Positions 51,730 through 62,839 of a stretch of DNA of 64,000 nt are shown piece by piece. How positions within the stretch are numbered: the first letter of the stretch is position 1; each line of letters opens with the position of its first letter. The notes beneath the pieces were generated by a model that was not told where the DNA came from, searched no databases, and was given only the letters and a program-made list of their open reading frames with translations. A program made the translations under genes and the position numbers. The DNA is from Tritrichomonas foetus (lineage: Eukaryota > Parabasalia > Tritrichomonadida > Tritrichomonadidae), in NCBI GenBank assembly GCA_001839685.1, contig MLAK01000644.1:12671-76670 (forward strand). The letters run 5' to 3'.

Positions 51730-52243
51730 GATGAGAAAAAAACCAAATAATAATTATATTTTGTAAAGTTATGAAATATTTGAATGTTTATTTGTCCTAT
51801 GTATCAAAAAATGATCATTACATTCCTAGTGAAATATTTGAATGATTTTTGTTTCTCATGAAGATTAACACAAAAAATGGAAAATACGATTTTTATCATA
51901 TTTTTATTCTATAAAGAATCTACTCAAATACCCCTTGAGAATCTACAAAAGCTATTATATCTGGATATCTCCGACTGAGTCGATTGGTTTCAATCAAAAT
52001 TGATTCAAATTTTGAATTGTTCATGATCATATCAGACTACTGCACTGATAGTGTTAACAGAATGAATTATTTTAAAATTAATATAAAGGATACTCCTTGA
52101 AGAAAGAATGATATTGTTAAAACAAGCTGACCAGTGGTCTTCTGAAGAAGTGAACTTTTTCAGAACATATGTTCCACTTTTTGAATGTAATCTCAAAATA
52201 GGCTGAACATCAAAATATTTCTGTGGACACATTATAAGACAAA
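51730..52243. other. Spacer, nothing recognised
   Basis: 514 bases between two minus-strand genes with no convincing open frame. A 71-codon minus frame at 52032-52247 overlaps the next gene's end and has no motif. Confidence 0.4.
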
Positions 52244-52816
52244 TCATTGTGTCATTGATTGAAAATAAAAACCAATATCATCTGCAGTGATTTTTCCTGC
52301 TTTCCCGAATGTTAATTTTTCGACCTCCTTATTATGTCGTTCGATCAGTTGAGTCCAATTTGAAGGAAGGTATTTATGAATTTCTTCGGTCGAAACAATC
52401 TTCGAACTGTTTTCATCGCTCGAGAAATAATCATCTGAGTCGTCTGACAAATCCGAACTTGGAAGTGTAATTCGTGTTGTCGATGGAATGAGGCGAATTC
52501 GACAGGTTGGCTGGATCAGACATGACCCCGAACATTGCTTCGGTATTTTGGGGTTCACGGGCGGAGATTTGTTCACAGAATATTCGAATGGAGAGTTTTT
52601 ATATGTTGCTGAATGCGAAGAGACGCTGGAGTAAGGAAATTGTGGTGATTTTGTTTCCTGGTTAAATTGGACGTCTTTATCATGTAGCACTTTCAAACGT
52701 TGCTCTATATCTAAAATTCTGGTGCATATGGAGTTCAATTGCTTTTCAAGAGCGTCATACTGGGATTCTTTCATTCTGTGTGTTATTATAACCGTTAATC
52801 CATTGAAAAATATCAT
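52244..52816 (-). CDS. Small coiled-coil protein with Ser/Asp-rich middle
   Basis: 190 residues from ATG 52816. An internal ATG at 52774 (protein starts MKESQYDALEK) begins exactly at a coiled coil of about 30 residues and may be the true start, giving 176 residues. The middle is rich in Ser, Pro and Thr (SPPVNPKIPK) with an acidic serine cluster (SSDLSDDSDDYFSSDE). The last 45 residues are helical (NWTQLIERHNKEVEKLTFGK). No domain is recognised, and no function is suggested. Confidence 0.55.
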   Translation of the reverse strand: MIFFNGLTVIITHRMKESQYDALEKQLNSICTRILDIEQRLKVLHDKDVQFNQETKSPQFPYSSVSSHSATYKNSPFEYSVNKSPPVNPKIPKQCSGSCLIQPTCRIRLIPSTTRITLPSSDLSDDSDDYFSSDENSSKIVSTEEIHKYLPSNWTQLIERHNKEVEKLTFGKAGKITADDIGFYFQSMTQ

Positions 52817-54184
52817 TCCATTGAAAATAAACCTTTTTTCTTAACACCTTGCTAGGAGTACTCACAATTATATTCAATTCTACTTGTATATATTTTCTGA
52901 ATTATTATGTGATTGGTCCGAATATCATAACCAGTCTATCTTATTGAATCATATACGTATTGGTAACTTTCACATGATTTTAAAAGTAATAATAGGGATT
53001 TAAAACTAAAAAGTGTCTTTTCCCCATTGAGACAAGTGAATTAATTCTTCTGATCAGACATTGAAATAGGGAGTCAGAATCATGATGAGATACGGAAAAA
53101 GTACAGGTATAAATAAATACTTGGTTTTCTACAATGATGAAATCAAAGAATTGATTTTTCAATGATCAGATGGATAGAAAAATAAGAAAAAAACTGAACC
53201 AAAATTGTGATTATTCAACAACATTTGGTATAATTTAAGAATTACGACAAAATAATTCGAAATATTCAATTGTCCTTCAAGAATCTTAAATTGCCAATGA
53301 ATATAAGACAGACAGAAAATAATCGTGCTTCAATCTCTGACTTTAATACATAAAATTAACCCATTTATATCAGTTGGTTAGAAATTCATCATCATTGAAA
53401 TTATATTTTAATTTACTATTGATTTTGAATGAATTAATGTATTTAGTTGTTTTTTGATATTTGCTGACTGTGAATGTAACAAAAATCGGAAACATCAGGA
53501 AATCTATAAAATATCATGATACCAAATGTATGTCAGTATAACACAGTGAAACAACATTATCAAAAAAGTAACTATTTTCTTTTAAGTCTTTCAAACAATT
53601 CCAAATTCAACACATTGTACAAAATTGTTAGATTTTTTTAGATCATTTTTAAAAGCATTCTGAATAATAAAGTGTACATCCTTATATAAGAAAAATGAAT
53701 CAATTGAGATATTCAATGATAATAGATGAAATGAGTTATTCCTCACCCAAAATAAAATAATGGCAGTTTTCAAAAAAAGTCGAATTATTTCAATAATAAA
53801 GGAGGCATGGATATGACATAACAAAATCCTGTACGCAATATCATGGTGAATGTATAGATATGAGTAATATTACGCACAAAGACCAAATAAGATATTTAAA
53901 AAGTTCTACCAACTAATTCATTCATAAAAGGTTTCCATACAGTTTTCATTGAAATAAAAAGGGAATTCATTAGATTTTCTAAACCCCCATCAATATTGTT
54001 ATTTTTTAATTGCATCAAAAAGCTAATTAACCGCTGGAATTCAAAGCATCAGACTAACCTTTTCTGAGGAAATAATAACATAAAAAAACTATTTCAATGG
54101 TTTTCTCAGAAAATAAGATTCTAAACGATAAGAACTTGAAACATAAAAAAAAATCAGACAAAAATACTTTTCTTATAAGCTCAA
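52817..54184. other. Divergent intergenic region, nothing recognised
   Basis: 1.37 kb of AT-rich DNA. The frame at 53591-53824 (minus) begins with TTG and shows no motif; the frame at 52980-53162 is likewise weak. Promoters for the genes starting at 52816 and 54185 should lie at its ends. Confidence 0.45.
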
Positions 54185-56074
54185 ATGACTGCAATTATCG
54201 ACAACGTTGTGCTAAATGTCAAGTTACTCAAAGTCGATCAGACAATTGACGAGGAGTATAATGCATCAAACGAAAAATTCGAGAAATTAAAAATCCATAC
54301 AGAAAGAATCATAAAACTCTTGAATTCAATCGACTACCAAATCAAAACATTATCAGTGAATTGTCGTGCCCTCTTCACAAATGTCGTCACTTGGGCAAAA
54401 GAGGCCACCAAAGAACAGCAAAAAAATTTGCAATCCGCATTGAATAGCTCTCTTTACTTCGAAGCTATAACGCTTGCCTCATTGATTACAAAAACGAATC
54501 CAAATGTCATTTCCTTAATTATGGCGTACGACGAAGAGGTCAAAAAGGTGGACAAGTATAAAACCGAACGAAATGCAATTATCAAAAAATATGATAAAGA
54601 TCGTGCCAGAGTTTCACTACTTGAAGAACAGAAGAACCAAAAAATGGATCAATACATTGAAGCAAAGAAATCATTTGATGCTTCAGAAAACGAATATAAA
54701 GAATTGAATCAAAAATTTATCGAAGGTGTTCAACACTTAGAAGAAATTCGTGATATTTCTTTAGTTGTGCCATATCAAAACATTGCTGCCATTTTTTGCC
54801 AATATATTAAGGATTTGACAACAGGTCCTCCCTTCCACGAAGTTGAAGTTAAAGTGCCAGAAATTGCTGTTGAAATCAAGCCGGCAGCACCTGCAAATGA
54901 TTCAGCATCTAATTATGCAACAACAAATTACTCTGCATCTAATTACTCAGCAGCAAATTATTCAGCAACAAACTACTCTACAACAACTACAGCACCTTCA
55001 TATAGTACATCTAATCCGTCTGCTGGATGGAGTAGTAAAACAGTCACGTCAACCTATAAATATGATAGTGATCATGAAGACTCTTCTTCATCTTCTTCAA
55101 GTAAAAAATCCAATTCAAAATTCACATCATCAACAACAACAACAACAAGCACGTATACATCATACGCAACAATTACAACTACAACTACACCAAGCTATGA
55201 ATCAACAATCACAAAAACCGATTATGGAGCAACAAAACTCGATGATGATTATAAATCAACAAGCAATTATGGTGCAAGTGACTACACAACATCAACGACA
55301 AGTAACTATGGAACATCGAATTATGGATCCAGTCTTTATGGAGGAAGTAGCTATACCACTTCTAGCAATTATGGAGCAAGCAGTTACACAACAACAAATA
55401 ATTATGGATCATCGAGTAATTATGGAGCAGCTACGAATAGCACTGAAACTACTTATACAAGTGCATATAAAACAGAGTTTAGTAGTGATAGTGATGATGA
55501 TGATGATTATACTGGAAATCCATTTGCTGAGAAACCAAAGAAGCCAAAAACTTATGCCAACCCAGAAGCAGAATCACCTAAAGAAAAAACAACAGAATTT
55601 ATGGGTTATACATTTACTGCCGATGACTTCAAAGGTGTAGAAGATCCTTACGCGACAAAAAGTACTTATCAGCCGTCCACAGGTAAATATCAGACGTCAA
55701 ACTATCAACTGAGTGATGACTTCTTTGCTACTCAAAAGCCGGCTCCAAAACCAGCTCCAAAACCAGAAAAGAACCCTGAAAAGAAATCAGAAAAGAAACC
55801 AGAAAAGAAAGAAAAGAAATCTGAAAAGACTGGAATACAAATCGGAAAATATCAATTTGTTCTTGGTGATAGTGGATCTTCAAAGAAATCTTCAAAGAAG
55901 TCATCTTACTCATCTTCATCTTCAAAGAAGTCAACGTACTCATCTTCATCTAAAAAGTCAAGCAGCAGTCAACATTATGACGATGATGATGGATGGGGTC
56001 AAGTTTACAACCCTGGTGTTGTGAACAAGACAGCGAAAATGCACAAGACCAATAAGTATTATGAGAAAAAGTAA
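54185..56074 (+). CDS. BAR-like protein with long Ser/Thr/Tyr-rich tail
   Basis: 629 residues. Residues 1-215 are three long helices with heptads and the wide spacing of a BAR domain (EYNASNEKFEKLKIH at the first helix, then KVDKYKTERNAIIKKYDKDRA). BAR dimers bend membranes in endocytosis and cell shape changes. From 230 to 440 the chain is Ser/Thr/Tyr/Asn/Ala-rich with recurring NYSA, TTTT and SNYG units. An acidic stretch (SDSDDDDDY) and a short motif EFMGYTFTADDFKGVEDPY follow. Then come Lys/Pro/Glu repeats (EKK and APKP units), a Ser/Lys-rich tract, and a basic end. The tail is probably disordered and heavily modified. The BAR assignment is from helix pattern only; another coiled-coil fold is possible. 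Confidence 0.7.
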   Translation: MTAIIDNVVLNVKLLKVDQTIDEEYNASNEKFEKLKIHTERIIKLLNSIDYQIKTLSVNCRALFTNVVTWAKEATKEQQKNLQSALNSSLYFEAITLASLITKTNPNVISLIMAYDEEVKKVDKYKTERNAIIKKYDKDRARVSLLEEQKNQKMDQYIEAKKSFDASENEYKELNQKFIEGVQHLEEIRDISLVVPYQNIAAIFCQYIKDLTTGPPFHEVEVKVPEIAVEIKPAAPANDSASNYATTNYSASNYSAANYSATNYSTTTTAPSYSTSNPSAGWSSKTVTSTYKYDSDHEDSSSSSSSKKSNSKFTSSTTTTTSTYTSYATITTTTTPSYESTITKTDYGATKLDDDYKSTSNYGASDYTTSTTSNYGTSNYGSSLYGGSSYTTSSNYGASSYTTTNNYGSSSNYGAATNSTETTYTSAYKTEFSSDSDDDDDYTGNPFAEKPKKPKTYANPEAESPKEKTTEFMGYTFTADDFKGVEDPYATKSTYQPSTGKYQTSNYQLSDDFFATQKPAPKPAPKPEKNPEKKSEKKPEKKEKKSEKTGIQIGKYQFVLGDSGSSKKSSKKSSYSSSSSKKSTYSSSSKKSSSSQHYDDDDGWGQVYNPGVVNKTAKMHKTNKYYEKK

Positions 56075-56297
56075 AAATGAAAACTATAGTAAATCTTCTA
56101 ACTAATCATTTATAATAACCCGAATTTTATGGGATTTCGATACCAATCTTCGAATAGCATAATACACTTCAAAATATGTCTTTATAGTTGAATAAAAAAC
56201 AGTGATAATGTATGATTAGTTATAATAATTATAGAAATAGACCAAAAACGAATATAATATGTGGCTTAAAATGATTTTTAGAATAAAGCGTCGAATC

Positions 56298-56960
56298 CTA
56301 AAAACTCCAGTAGGAAGCATCAGAGTCAATGAGAAAAGGATCGAATTCTAATAACTCTGTGTTGATGCTAGTATTCACTATCGATCTTGTTGGAGTTTTT
56401 ATGATGACATCAAGTGATATTTCAAATGGCTTTTTAATGGTGTTGCCTTCTTCCGATTTTACAAGAATAGGTGAAATTGGTGATAAATATATTTGTTTGT
56501 AATGATGATGTTGGCTATACCAATTGTATTTCCTGATAGTCCATTTTCTCAAATCATTCAATTTATTTTTCAATTCTGGGAAAACTGAAGATAATGTACT
56601 TCCAGTCTCAGCTCTATCTTCAAATACAGTATATCCTACCTTTTGAAATGATCCATTTATTGATGACTTACACTTATTAAATAGTAATCTTAAATGATGT
56701 GTATTTGTCGCTATTCCATCTTTTATCCAGTATATACCACAACATATACCTCGCTTTGATTCCTCTCCATCATTTCGCATAACAAACTGACGAATAATTT
56801 CCAAAGTTTCAGAAAAATGACCGATTCTTCGATTCCTTTGAGGCTGTGAAGATTTTTGAGAAATCGTTGAACGAAGATAAATATAACCCATCCTATCAGC
56901 ATCATTTAAAGCATTCCAATAGGGCTGAAGTGAACTTTGCATAAGATTTTCGCGAATCAT
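56298..56960 (-). CDS. Initiator-binding domain protein (IBD/IBP39 family, trichomonad transcription factor-like)
   Basis: 220 residues from ATG 56960. Residues 10-135 fit the trichomonad initiator-binding domain: LQPYWNALNDADRMGYIYLR at 11-30, then FSETLEIIRQFV, CCGIYWIKDGIATNTHHLR, and the helix-turn part FNKCKSSINGSFQKVGYTVF. The winged-helix region with KSSINGSFQK recalls the DNA-contacting helix of the family. IBP39 of Trichomonas vaginalis binds the Inr element near the transcription start, where it replaces the TATA system. The remaining 85 residues (KYNWYSQHHHYKQIY, then a Pro/Ser and Asp-rich end) are not conserved in a way I know. It may be a general initiator factor or a gene-specific paralogue. 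The call is from memory of the family pattern, so moderately sure. Confidence 0.72.
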   Translation of the reverse strand: MIRENLMQSSLQPYWNALNDADRMGYIYLRSTISQKSSQPQRNRRIGHFSETLEIIRQFVMRNDGEESKRGICCGIYWIKDGIATNTHHLRLLFNKCKSSINGSFQKVGYTVFEDRAETGSTLSSVFPELKNKLNDLRKWTIRKYNWYSQHHHYKQIYLSPISPILVKSEEGNTIKKPFEISLDVIIKTPTRSIVNTSINTELLEFDPFLIDSDASYWSF

Positions 56961-57531
56961 TTTTTAATTGAAAAATTTGATATAATGAATTTGATATCAC
57001 TTAACATTTTTTCTTTTGGGATAAAAATGACAAATTATATCATATACATTTTTGTGAATATTTTATTTGAACATTATTTCGATTTGAATGCATCAATATT
57101 CACTATTTCAAAAAATATTTTTTATGTAGTTTGAAAAATGAGAAGCAAAAGAAATATTTGATTGATTTTGTTTGGTATCGATCATATCACCATTAAATAA
57201 ATATTATTTTGAGATTTCTGTGAAGTATAATCACTATTAACGTTTTTAAAATAGTACTCTGCAATATGTTGTGAAAGTTGTAATTGCCATAAAGAGAGAT
57301 AAAGTTTTTTCATAAATTCAGAATAATGATGAAATTCTGAGACAGTCTAGAATTGATAATGAAAAAAGATTCACTGAAGATAATATTTAAAGACAAAATT
57401 CTTGGAAAACACTAAAAATCACTGATGAGAACGATAAGAATGTGAATCATGTTACATCAAAATCGATTCAAATATTTTTGTATTTGTATTCGCATTTTTC
57501 TATACATCAATTCGTTTTTTCTAATATTTTC
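56961..57531. other. Divergent intergenic region
   Basis: 571 bases without a gene. The plus frame 57442-57531 is an extension of the next gene without an ATG (it begins GTG), and its composition (Phe, Ile, Tyr, His) is that of noncoding DNA. Confidence 0.45.
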
Positions 57532-59616
57532 ATGAAAATCCCACGAAGAAATGATCCTCTCCAACGCCATCGAAATGAAATGAAAAAGGTGATGACTATG
57601 ACAAATAAAGCTATTATATCAACATCATTAAAAGAAAAAAATGATCTCCTCATGGATATACAGGAAAGATTTACTCCAATTTGTGAAGCATATGAGAAAC
57701 ATCAGACAATATTACATATTAAAAATGATGAACTCACTAATTTTAGAAAAAAACTTAATGATGCTACAATAAAAAAAGATACACTTCAAAGAAATACAGC
57801 ATTTTATTCATGTGCTGAGTTGGTGAGATCACGACATAAAGAAGAAACACTTATTAACTCTATCCAATTCATTGAGCCAGAAATATCCAAACATCATCCG
57901 GTTTCTAATCCTAATCTTTTAAAAGAGGCATTATCGCTTCCAGAAAAGAGTGACATGCGACTTTTCACATTAATAGATATTGGATTAAGTCGAGTGGAAG
58001 AGTTGTCCTATGCGTTTAAAAAAAGGCTTATTGCTGTAGAGGAATCACAAGAAACCACTGATATGGTAAAGAATCAATTTGGAAGCATCAATGATTTAAT
58101 TTTCAAAGTTACTGAGCTTGAAAAAGAAAACGCCATTTTAAAAAATGATGAGAAAAAATATATTCATGATGCATTAACTAGACGTAGAAAATTAGCTCAA
58201 ACTTCACCAATTTGTTCCAGAATGATATCATCAGTTTTGACACATTTTATTAATGATGACCATGAATTAATGAGAACATATAAGAAACATAATTTTACTG
58301 TAGATTATCAAACTTCAGATCTTACATTTGAAGATATTATCAATGATGTAGGCTTTAATTTGGATCCATCTGTGTTTGAAGCTGACTACTTCGGGAACAC
58401 AACAGAAACTGATTTACTATCACCAATTTTAACTTTGGAAAATACTCAAAGCAAAGTGGAAGGTTTCAAAAATGTTAATAGGAAGATACTGGAACAAAAT
58501 CACAGATTAATAAACGAAATAGCAACTATCCCAAATCATTTCGATTCGCAAATTGATGTTTCACTTTCAAGAATGGATAAGATTGCTGAAGCCAATGAAA
58601 AATTATTGAAAAGAGTTCATAAAATTTCAAATGAATTAGATGATCAGCATATAGAGTTAGCAGATATATCCAAAGAGTTGCTTGCCATTTTTGATGAAAG
58701 ACATATTATATATAAATTCTATATAAATAGTTTAAGTAGATATAGAAAACTAACAGAGTCTCATTGCTCTCTTATAAAACATTTGTTTTTCAATAAACAA
58801 ATACTATTGCTAATTTATAGACTTTCCTCTCAATTTGGTCTTCAAATATTACATGATAAAAAGACTGAAGAAAATGAAGCTACCCACTATTTGGTTGAGA
58901 TGTTTCACAATGATTTCCAATTGTGTTACAATGATGATTCATTTGGAAGAACTAGCACTCACAATGAACCCAATCTCAAAAATGATGATAAATTCAATTC
59001 TAATGCAAGTGGAAGTGATACATATAATGAAAATTTACCAACACAGTCACTTAAATCAATGCAGCAGAGATTATTGTTACTTAAGAAGAAGAAAGGCAGA
59101 CATCAAAATTCGGAAAGAAGTGACAAAATTGAAAAAATTGATCGATATCATTCATCTATATCATTTGTCCATTCGTCAATCGAAACTGCTAATTCATTTC
59201 GCCAAATATCTCCGCAACTTTCTACTCCTCTTTCATCTGCACCCAAATCAGCACATGTTGAGACTTATTTATATTTCCTTGACCAACCCAAAACAGAAAC
59301 AATACATGCATTAGCATATGTATCAGAACTAGCTGGATATCTTATTAATCATGATATCAAATTTAAATCAGAAATATCTAAGTTTCTTAAGAATCTTCTC
59401 AGACAACTTAGGAATGAAACAGGAGAAAAACTGGCATTGTTTGGAAAACCATTTGAATCAAACTTAAATCAAATCAATATTTGTGCAAATTCGATTCTTG
59501 TGAGACAAAAAGAAGATATTTCAGTTCAAACAGATGTTCTTCCTTTAAACGATCAAGAAATACAAACAGTACAAATAGTTGTTGCAAAACAAAAAGTAAA
59601 ACCGAATCACAAATGA
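57532..59616 (+). CDS. Long coiled-coil protein of unknown function
   Basis: 694 residues from ATG 57532. The open frame extends upstream to 57442, but no ATG precedes 57532, and the upstream peptide is not coding-like. The first 390 residues are alpha-helical with coiled-coil stretches (QRHRNEMKKVMTMTNKA, KISNELDDQHIELAD). Between 490 and 560 lies a Ser/Asn/Asp-rich part followed by a basic stretch, KKKKGRHQNSER. The end has EDISVQTDVLPLNDQEIQTV, a pattern seen in cytoskeletal and centrosomal coiled-coil proteins. No enzyme motif is visible. Flagellar or cytoskeletal function is only inferred. Confidence 0.7.
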   Translation: MKIPRRNDPLQRHRNEMKKVMTMTNKAIISTSLKEKNDLLMDIQERFTPICEAYEKHQTILHIKNDELTNFRKKLNDATIKKDTLQRNTAFYSCAELVRSRHKEETLINSIQFIEPEISKHHPVSNPNLLKEALSLPEKSDMRLFTLIDIGLSRVEELSYAFKKRLIAVEESQETTDMVKNQFGSINDLIFKVTELEKENAILKNDEKKYIHDALTRRRKLAQTSPICSRMISSVLTHFINDDHELMRTYKKHNFTVDYQTSDLTFEDIINDVGFNLDPSVFEADYFGNTTETDLLSPILTLENTQSKVEGFKNVNRKILEQNHRLINEIATIPNHFDSQIDVSLSRMDKIAEANEKLLKRVHKISNELDDQHIELADISKELLAIFDERHIIYKFYINSLSRYRKLTESHCSLIKHLFFNKQILLLIYRLSSQFGLQILHDKKTEENEATHYLVEMFHNDFQLCYNDDSFGRTSTHNEPNLKNDDKFNSNASGSDTYNENLPTQSLKSMQQRLLLLKKKKGRHQNSERSDKIEKIDRYHSSISFVHSSIETANSFRQISPQLSTPLSSAPKSAHVETYLYFLDQPKTETIHALAYVSELAGYLINHDIKFKSEISKFLKNLLRQLRNETGEKLALFGKPFESNLNQINICANSILVRQKEDISVQTDVLPLNDQEIQTVQIVVAKQKVKPNHK

Positions 59617-60644
59617 TCAAAAATACTTTTTTGAATAAGGAAAACATGCAGAACTAGTTAGGACACCAAAATGTCATTAAATAAGACTTTACATCTTTTG
59701 ATATTAAACATTTCTAATGATATTTGTATCTGCTTTCATAAATTATTTTTCTTATTAATCAATGTTGAGAAAAAGGTTTCTAAAGCATTATATTATTGAA
59801 ATTATTTTTAGTTTGAATAACACTATTCATGATAACAAATGCCATCAAATTGTCAATTTTTCTTATATCATATCTCAATCAGGATTGTCATTCACATTTT
59901 TTGTTTTTGGTTTCATTACTCAACTAACTACAAACATATATTGAAGATAGATATAAAGATAAAATCTACTAAAATAGCTGCTCATTGATTAGAAAATGTG
60001 ATTTGATCATTTCTCGATAATCTTTCATAAAATAGTATATTTTGAATTTCTATAAGCTTGTTATCACAATTCTGATTCGATCAGTTCGACAATCGCCGAA
60101 GTTTCATCAGAATTCATCACTCAGGTAATTTTTATGTCGATCTTCACAAAAAGTTAACAATTTCTATAATTTATAGTTGTTCATATTCAATTTTGACGAA
60201 CAATGAGTTGAACGTATAAAATTGTGATAACAATTGTATAAATTTGATGATGTAAATATTAGAAACTTTCAAAAGAATCATATGGAAACAAATATATTCA
60301 TTCTAAACTGCCATTTTATTTTGATTCACTATCTCTTAAAAAGGTAAAATATGATATTTTAATCATTAAAAACATAAATAATACATATATATCTGTAAAT
60401 ACACATAATTATTCTAAAACTTATTGAGATAGAATTACATTTATTATCTTACTCATTAACATTGGTTTCTTTCATTTTTTGAGCTATTTGTGAAGATATC
60501 CTAAAATGTTATCGATTATTTTTGAGAATATATTGAAAGAATTTTGAACATTTGAATAGCAAATTGAGAGGTTGTTTTCTCTGAATCTGCACAATTTTTC
60601 TTTTGTAGGATTTACCAACAATCCCCCCAATAAACTAACCAAAA
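59617..60644. other. Intergenic region, nothing recognised
   Basis: 1.03 kb of AT-rich DNA between two plus-strand genes. Short frames (59762-59944 plus, 60484-60696 minus) overlap noncoding-like sequence or the start of the next gene. The promoter of the permease gene should lie near 60600. Confidence 0.45.
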
Positions 60645-62375
60645 ATGTCGGAAAGCGGTTCACACAGTTCCTCCTCGAAAGGAGCAAGCTCATCAACGAA
60701 AAGCATTAGCAGCAAAATATCAACTAGCAAAAATTCCTCAACAGCGCCACAAGAATCGACTCAAACACATGATGGCGAATTCCACACAAATAACGGACAG
60801 CCTGAAATGCACAAAGCCGTTTCAATTCTCCATCTTGTGTGCATATCTTTCTTCTTCGTATGCGCAGGACCTTTCGGCCAAGGTGAAGCCATCGCAGCTG
60901 GTGGAGCCAAATGGAGTTTCATTTTCACGCTTATCATTCCAATTCTCTTCAGTGTTCCCCTCGCATTAATGTCGAGCGAGCAAGCGACTCGTCTTCCAAT
61001 GTGCGGTGGCTGCGTCGAATGGGGACTCATTCTTGGTCGTTTCATGGGTGTCTTTAACACGTATGTTCGAACATTATGCAGCATATTTGATAATGCAATT
61101 TATCCTGTTATGGTTTGCGACTATTTGGATGGGCTCGTTCCGGGAATGGACAAGCTTGGCTACAGGACTATAGTTGTTCTTTTATCGAACATTTTTGTGT
61201 TTGCTGTTAACATTGCAGGTTTGGAAACTGTTGGAATTGTTTCCTTTATTTTGACAGTTATTATTATTACTCCCTTTTTACTCTTTTTCGCATTTGGTGC
61301 ATCGGCAATGACAGTTGACAAAGTTTTTGCTGATAAACCACCTGAATACGGACCAGTTGATTGGTCTCTTATGATTTCTACTCTTATTTGGCAATATTGT
61401 GGTTTCGATACTGTTGCAGCTCTTGCTGAAGAAACGAAAAATCCCAAGAAAACTTTTCCAGTGGCCCTTGGAATTACAATCGTTCTCGTTACTTTAGTTT
61501 ACATTCTTCCAACAATTGCTGGTCTTTCGATTGAACCAGATTTGGAGAAATGGGAAAGTGGAGCCTTTGCTGATGTTGCCTGGCTTCTTCCTTATTGTGG
61601 AAGTGGTTGGTTGAGCTATTGGATTTCTATTGCAGGAGTTATTTCTGCTTTACAATTGTTAAATATCGCTGTATCGTGCACAGGAAGAGAAACTTATGCT
61701 GGTGCCTTAATGGATGCTTTTCCTTTCTCCAGGTATCTTGGAAAGCTTCACAAAAACATGAAAGGTGAACCTCTACCTATTATTTCTCTTGTATTTATGT
61801 CTGTTTTAACTATTCCTTTCTCCTTCTTTGATTTTACTTTCCTTGTTGAATGGAGTGGCTTGTTAACTGTTTTACAACAACTTGTTCAAGTCGCCTCATA
61901 TATTGCCTGTCGTTTCCCAAGCATGGTTCGTCGAATGAAGCGAGAAAAAGCGATTTTAGCTGCTCATGTTGAAGCAGTTGAACTTTCTTCAATCGACGCT
62001 GCTTCCCAAGTGTCACGTGCTGATCAAGAGTCACTTGAGGAAGATGCACGAAGAACTGGAAAAACATTTGATGAAGATATGCTTGATGATGAAGAAGACA
62101 TTAGTGATAAATTCATCGTCCCTGGTGGTTGGTGGGGTGTCGCAATTGTAACAATTCCAATCACTGGCGTGTCCATCTTCTTATGCGTGGTCGAAGGATG
62201 GTTTTCACTTGTTATTTCGCTTGCGATGATTGTTGGGCTGTATTTGTTGAAGGGAATCGAAATCGGAATTCTAATGATTATTCGCTCTTTCAAGAGGAAG
62301 AGGGCACGTGCTAGGCGTGAAAGACACGCAGAAGCAAGCTATGCTTCTCGATCGTCAGACTCAATCGTTCCTTAA
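60645..62375 (+). CDS. APC-superfamily amino acid or polyamine permease
   Basis: 576 residues with about twelve membrane helices. The first 55 residues are cytosolic and Ser/Thr-rich. Helix 1 carries CAGPFGQGEAIAAGG at about 73-87, the glycine-rich unwound segment that binds the amino group of the substrate in this superfamily. Further hallmarks are PMCGGCVEWG in helix 3 and CGFDTVAALAEETKNPKKTFP, which is the typical EExxNP motif near helix 6. After helix 10 a long charged loop (ASQVSRADQESLEEDARRTG) precedes the last two helices, and the C-terminus is strongly basic (RRERHAEASYASRSSD). The pattern resembles the polyamine/cationic amino acid transporter branch of the APC family rather than AAAP. 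Substrate not determined. Confidence 0.9.
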   Translation: MSESGSHSSSSKGASSSTKSISSKISTSKNSSTAPQESTQTHDGEFHTNNGQPEMHKAVSILHLVCISFFFVCAGPFGQGEAIAAGGAKWSFIFTLIIPILFSVPLALMSSEQATRLPMCGGCVEWGLILGRFMGVFNTYVRTLCSIFDNAIYPVMVCDYLDGLVPGMDKLGYRTIVVLLSNIFVFAVNIAGLETVGIVSFILTVIIITPFLLFFAFGASAMTVDKVFADKPPEYGPVDWSLMISTLIWQYCGFDTVAALAEETKNPKKTFPVALGITIVLVTLVYILPTIAGLSIEPDLEKWESGAFADVAWLLPYCGSGWLSYWISIAGVISALQLLNIAVSCTGRETYAGALMDAFPFSRYLGKLHKNMKGEPLPIISLVFMSVLTIPFSFFDFTFLVEWSGLLTVLQQLVQVASYIACRFPSMVRRMKREKAILAAHVEAVELSSIDAASQVSRADQESLEEDARRTGKTFDEDMLDDEEDISDKFIVPGGWWGVAIVTIPITGVSIFLCVVEGWFSLVISLAMIVGLYLLKGIEIGILMIIRSFKRKRARARRERHAEASYASRSSDSIVP

Positions 62376-62839
62376 GTAATCAAATTCTTTTTCGATCTTT
62401 AAACTTTTCTTGTTTAGAATTTGTCATTGTTTTATACATATATATTTATCTTCATACTCATCAAATATTCATGTAAGGCGATCTTGTGTTAGTCGGTTGG
62501 ATCTTAGATTCTTGTAAATAAGAAAAGAGGAAGGTGTATATTTATTCATTTATTAGTAGAAATGTTAAAACATAAACTTCCATTATTTTTTAATGTCATC
62601 CTTTTTTGGAAGTATTTATTTGGGTGTTGGTTTTTATGTGAAATAAACAAGATTCAATGTTTGATAGAAAATTCTCATTAAATTGATTTGATTATTTATT
62701 CTAATTAAAGGAATTTCTGGTCGAATAAATATTATCGAGAACCATTCAAATAGCTGATAAACTATAGAAAAATTGTTAAAAAAATTTTATTCAATGACCA
62801 TTTTCAAAAATTGAAAAAAGCGGACGTTTAAATTACGTT
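62376..62839. other. Spacer between two plus-strand genes
   Basis: 464 bases without a gene; AT-rich with short T tracts. It must hold the 3' end of the permease gene and the promoter of the gene starting at 62840. Confidence 0.45.

Noticed and set aside
53591..53824. Minus-strand 77-codon frame
   Set aside because: The first codon is TTG and there is no recognisable content.
54843..55640. Long second frame inside the BAR-like gene (Gln, His, Ile-rich)
   Set aside because: It is a frame-shifted shadow of the Ser/Thr/Tyr/Asn repeats; the main frame has the helical domain and a full-length reading.
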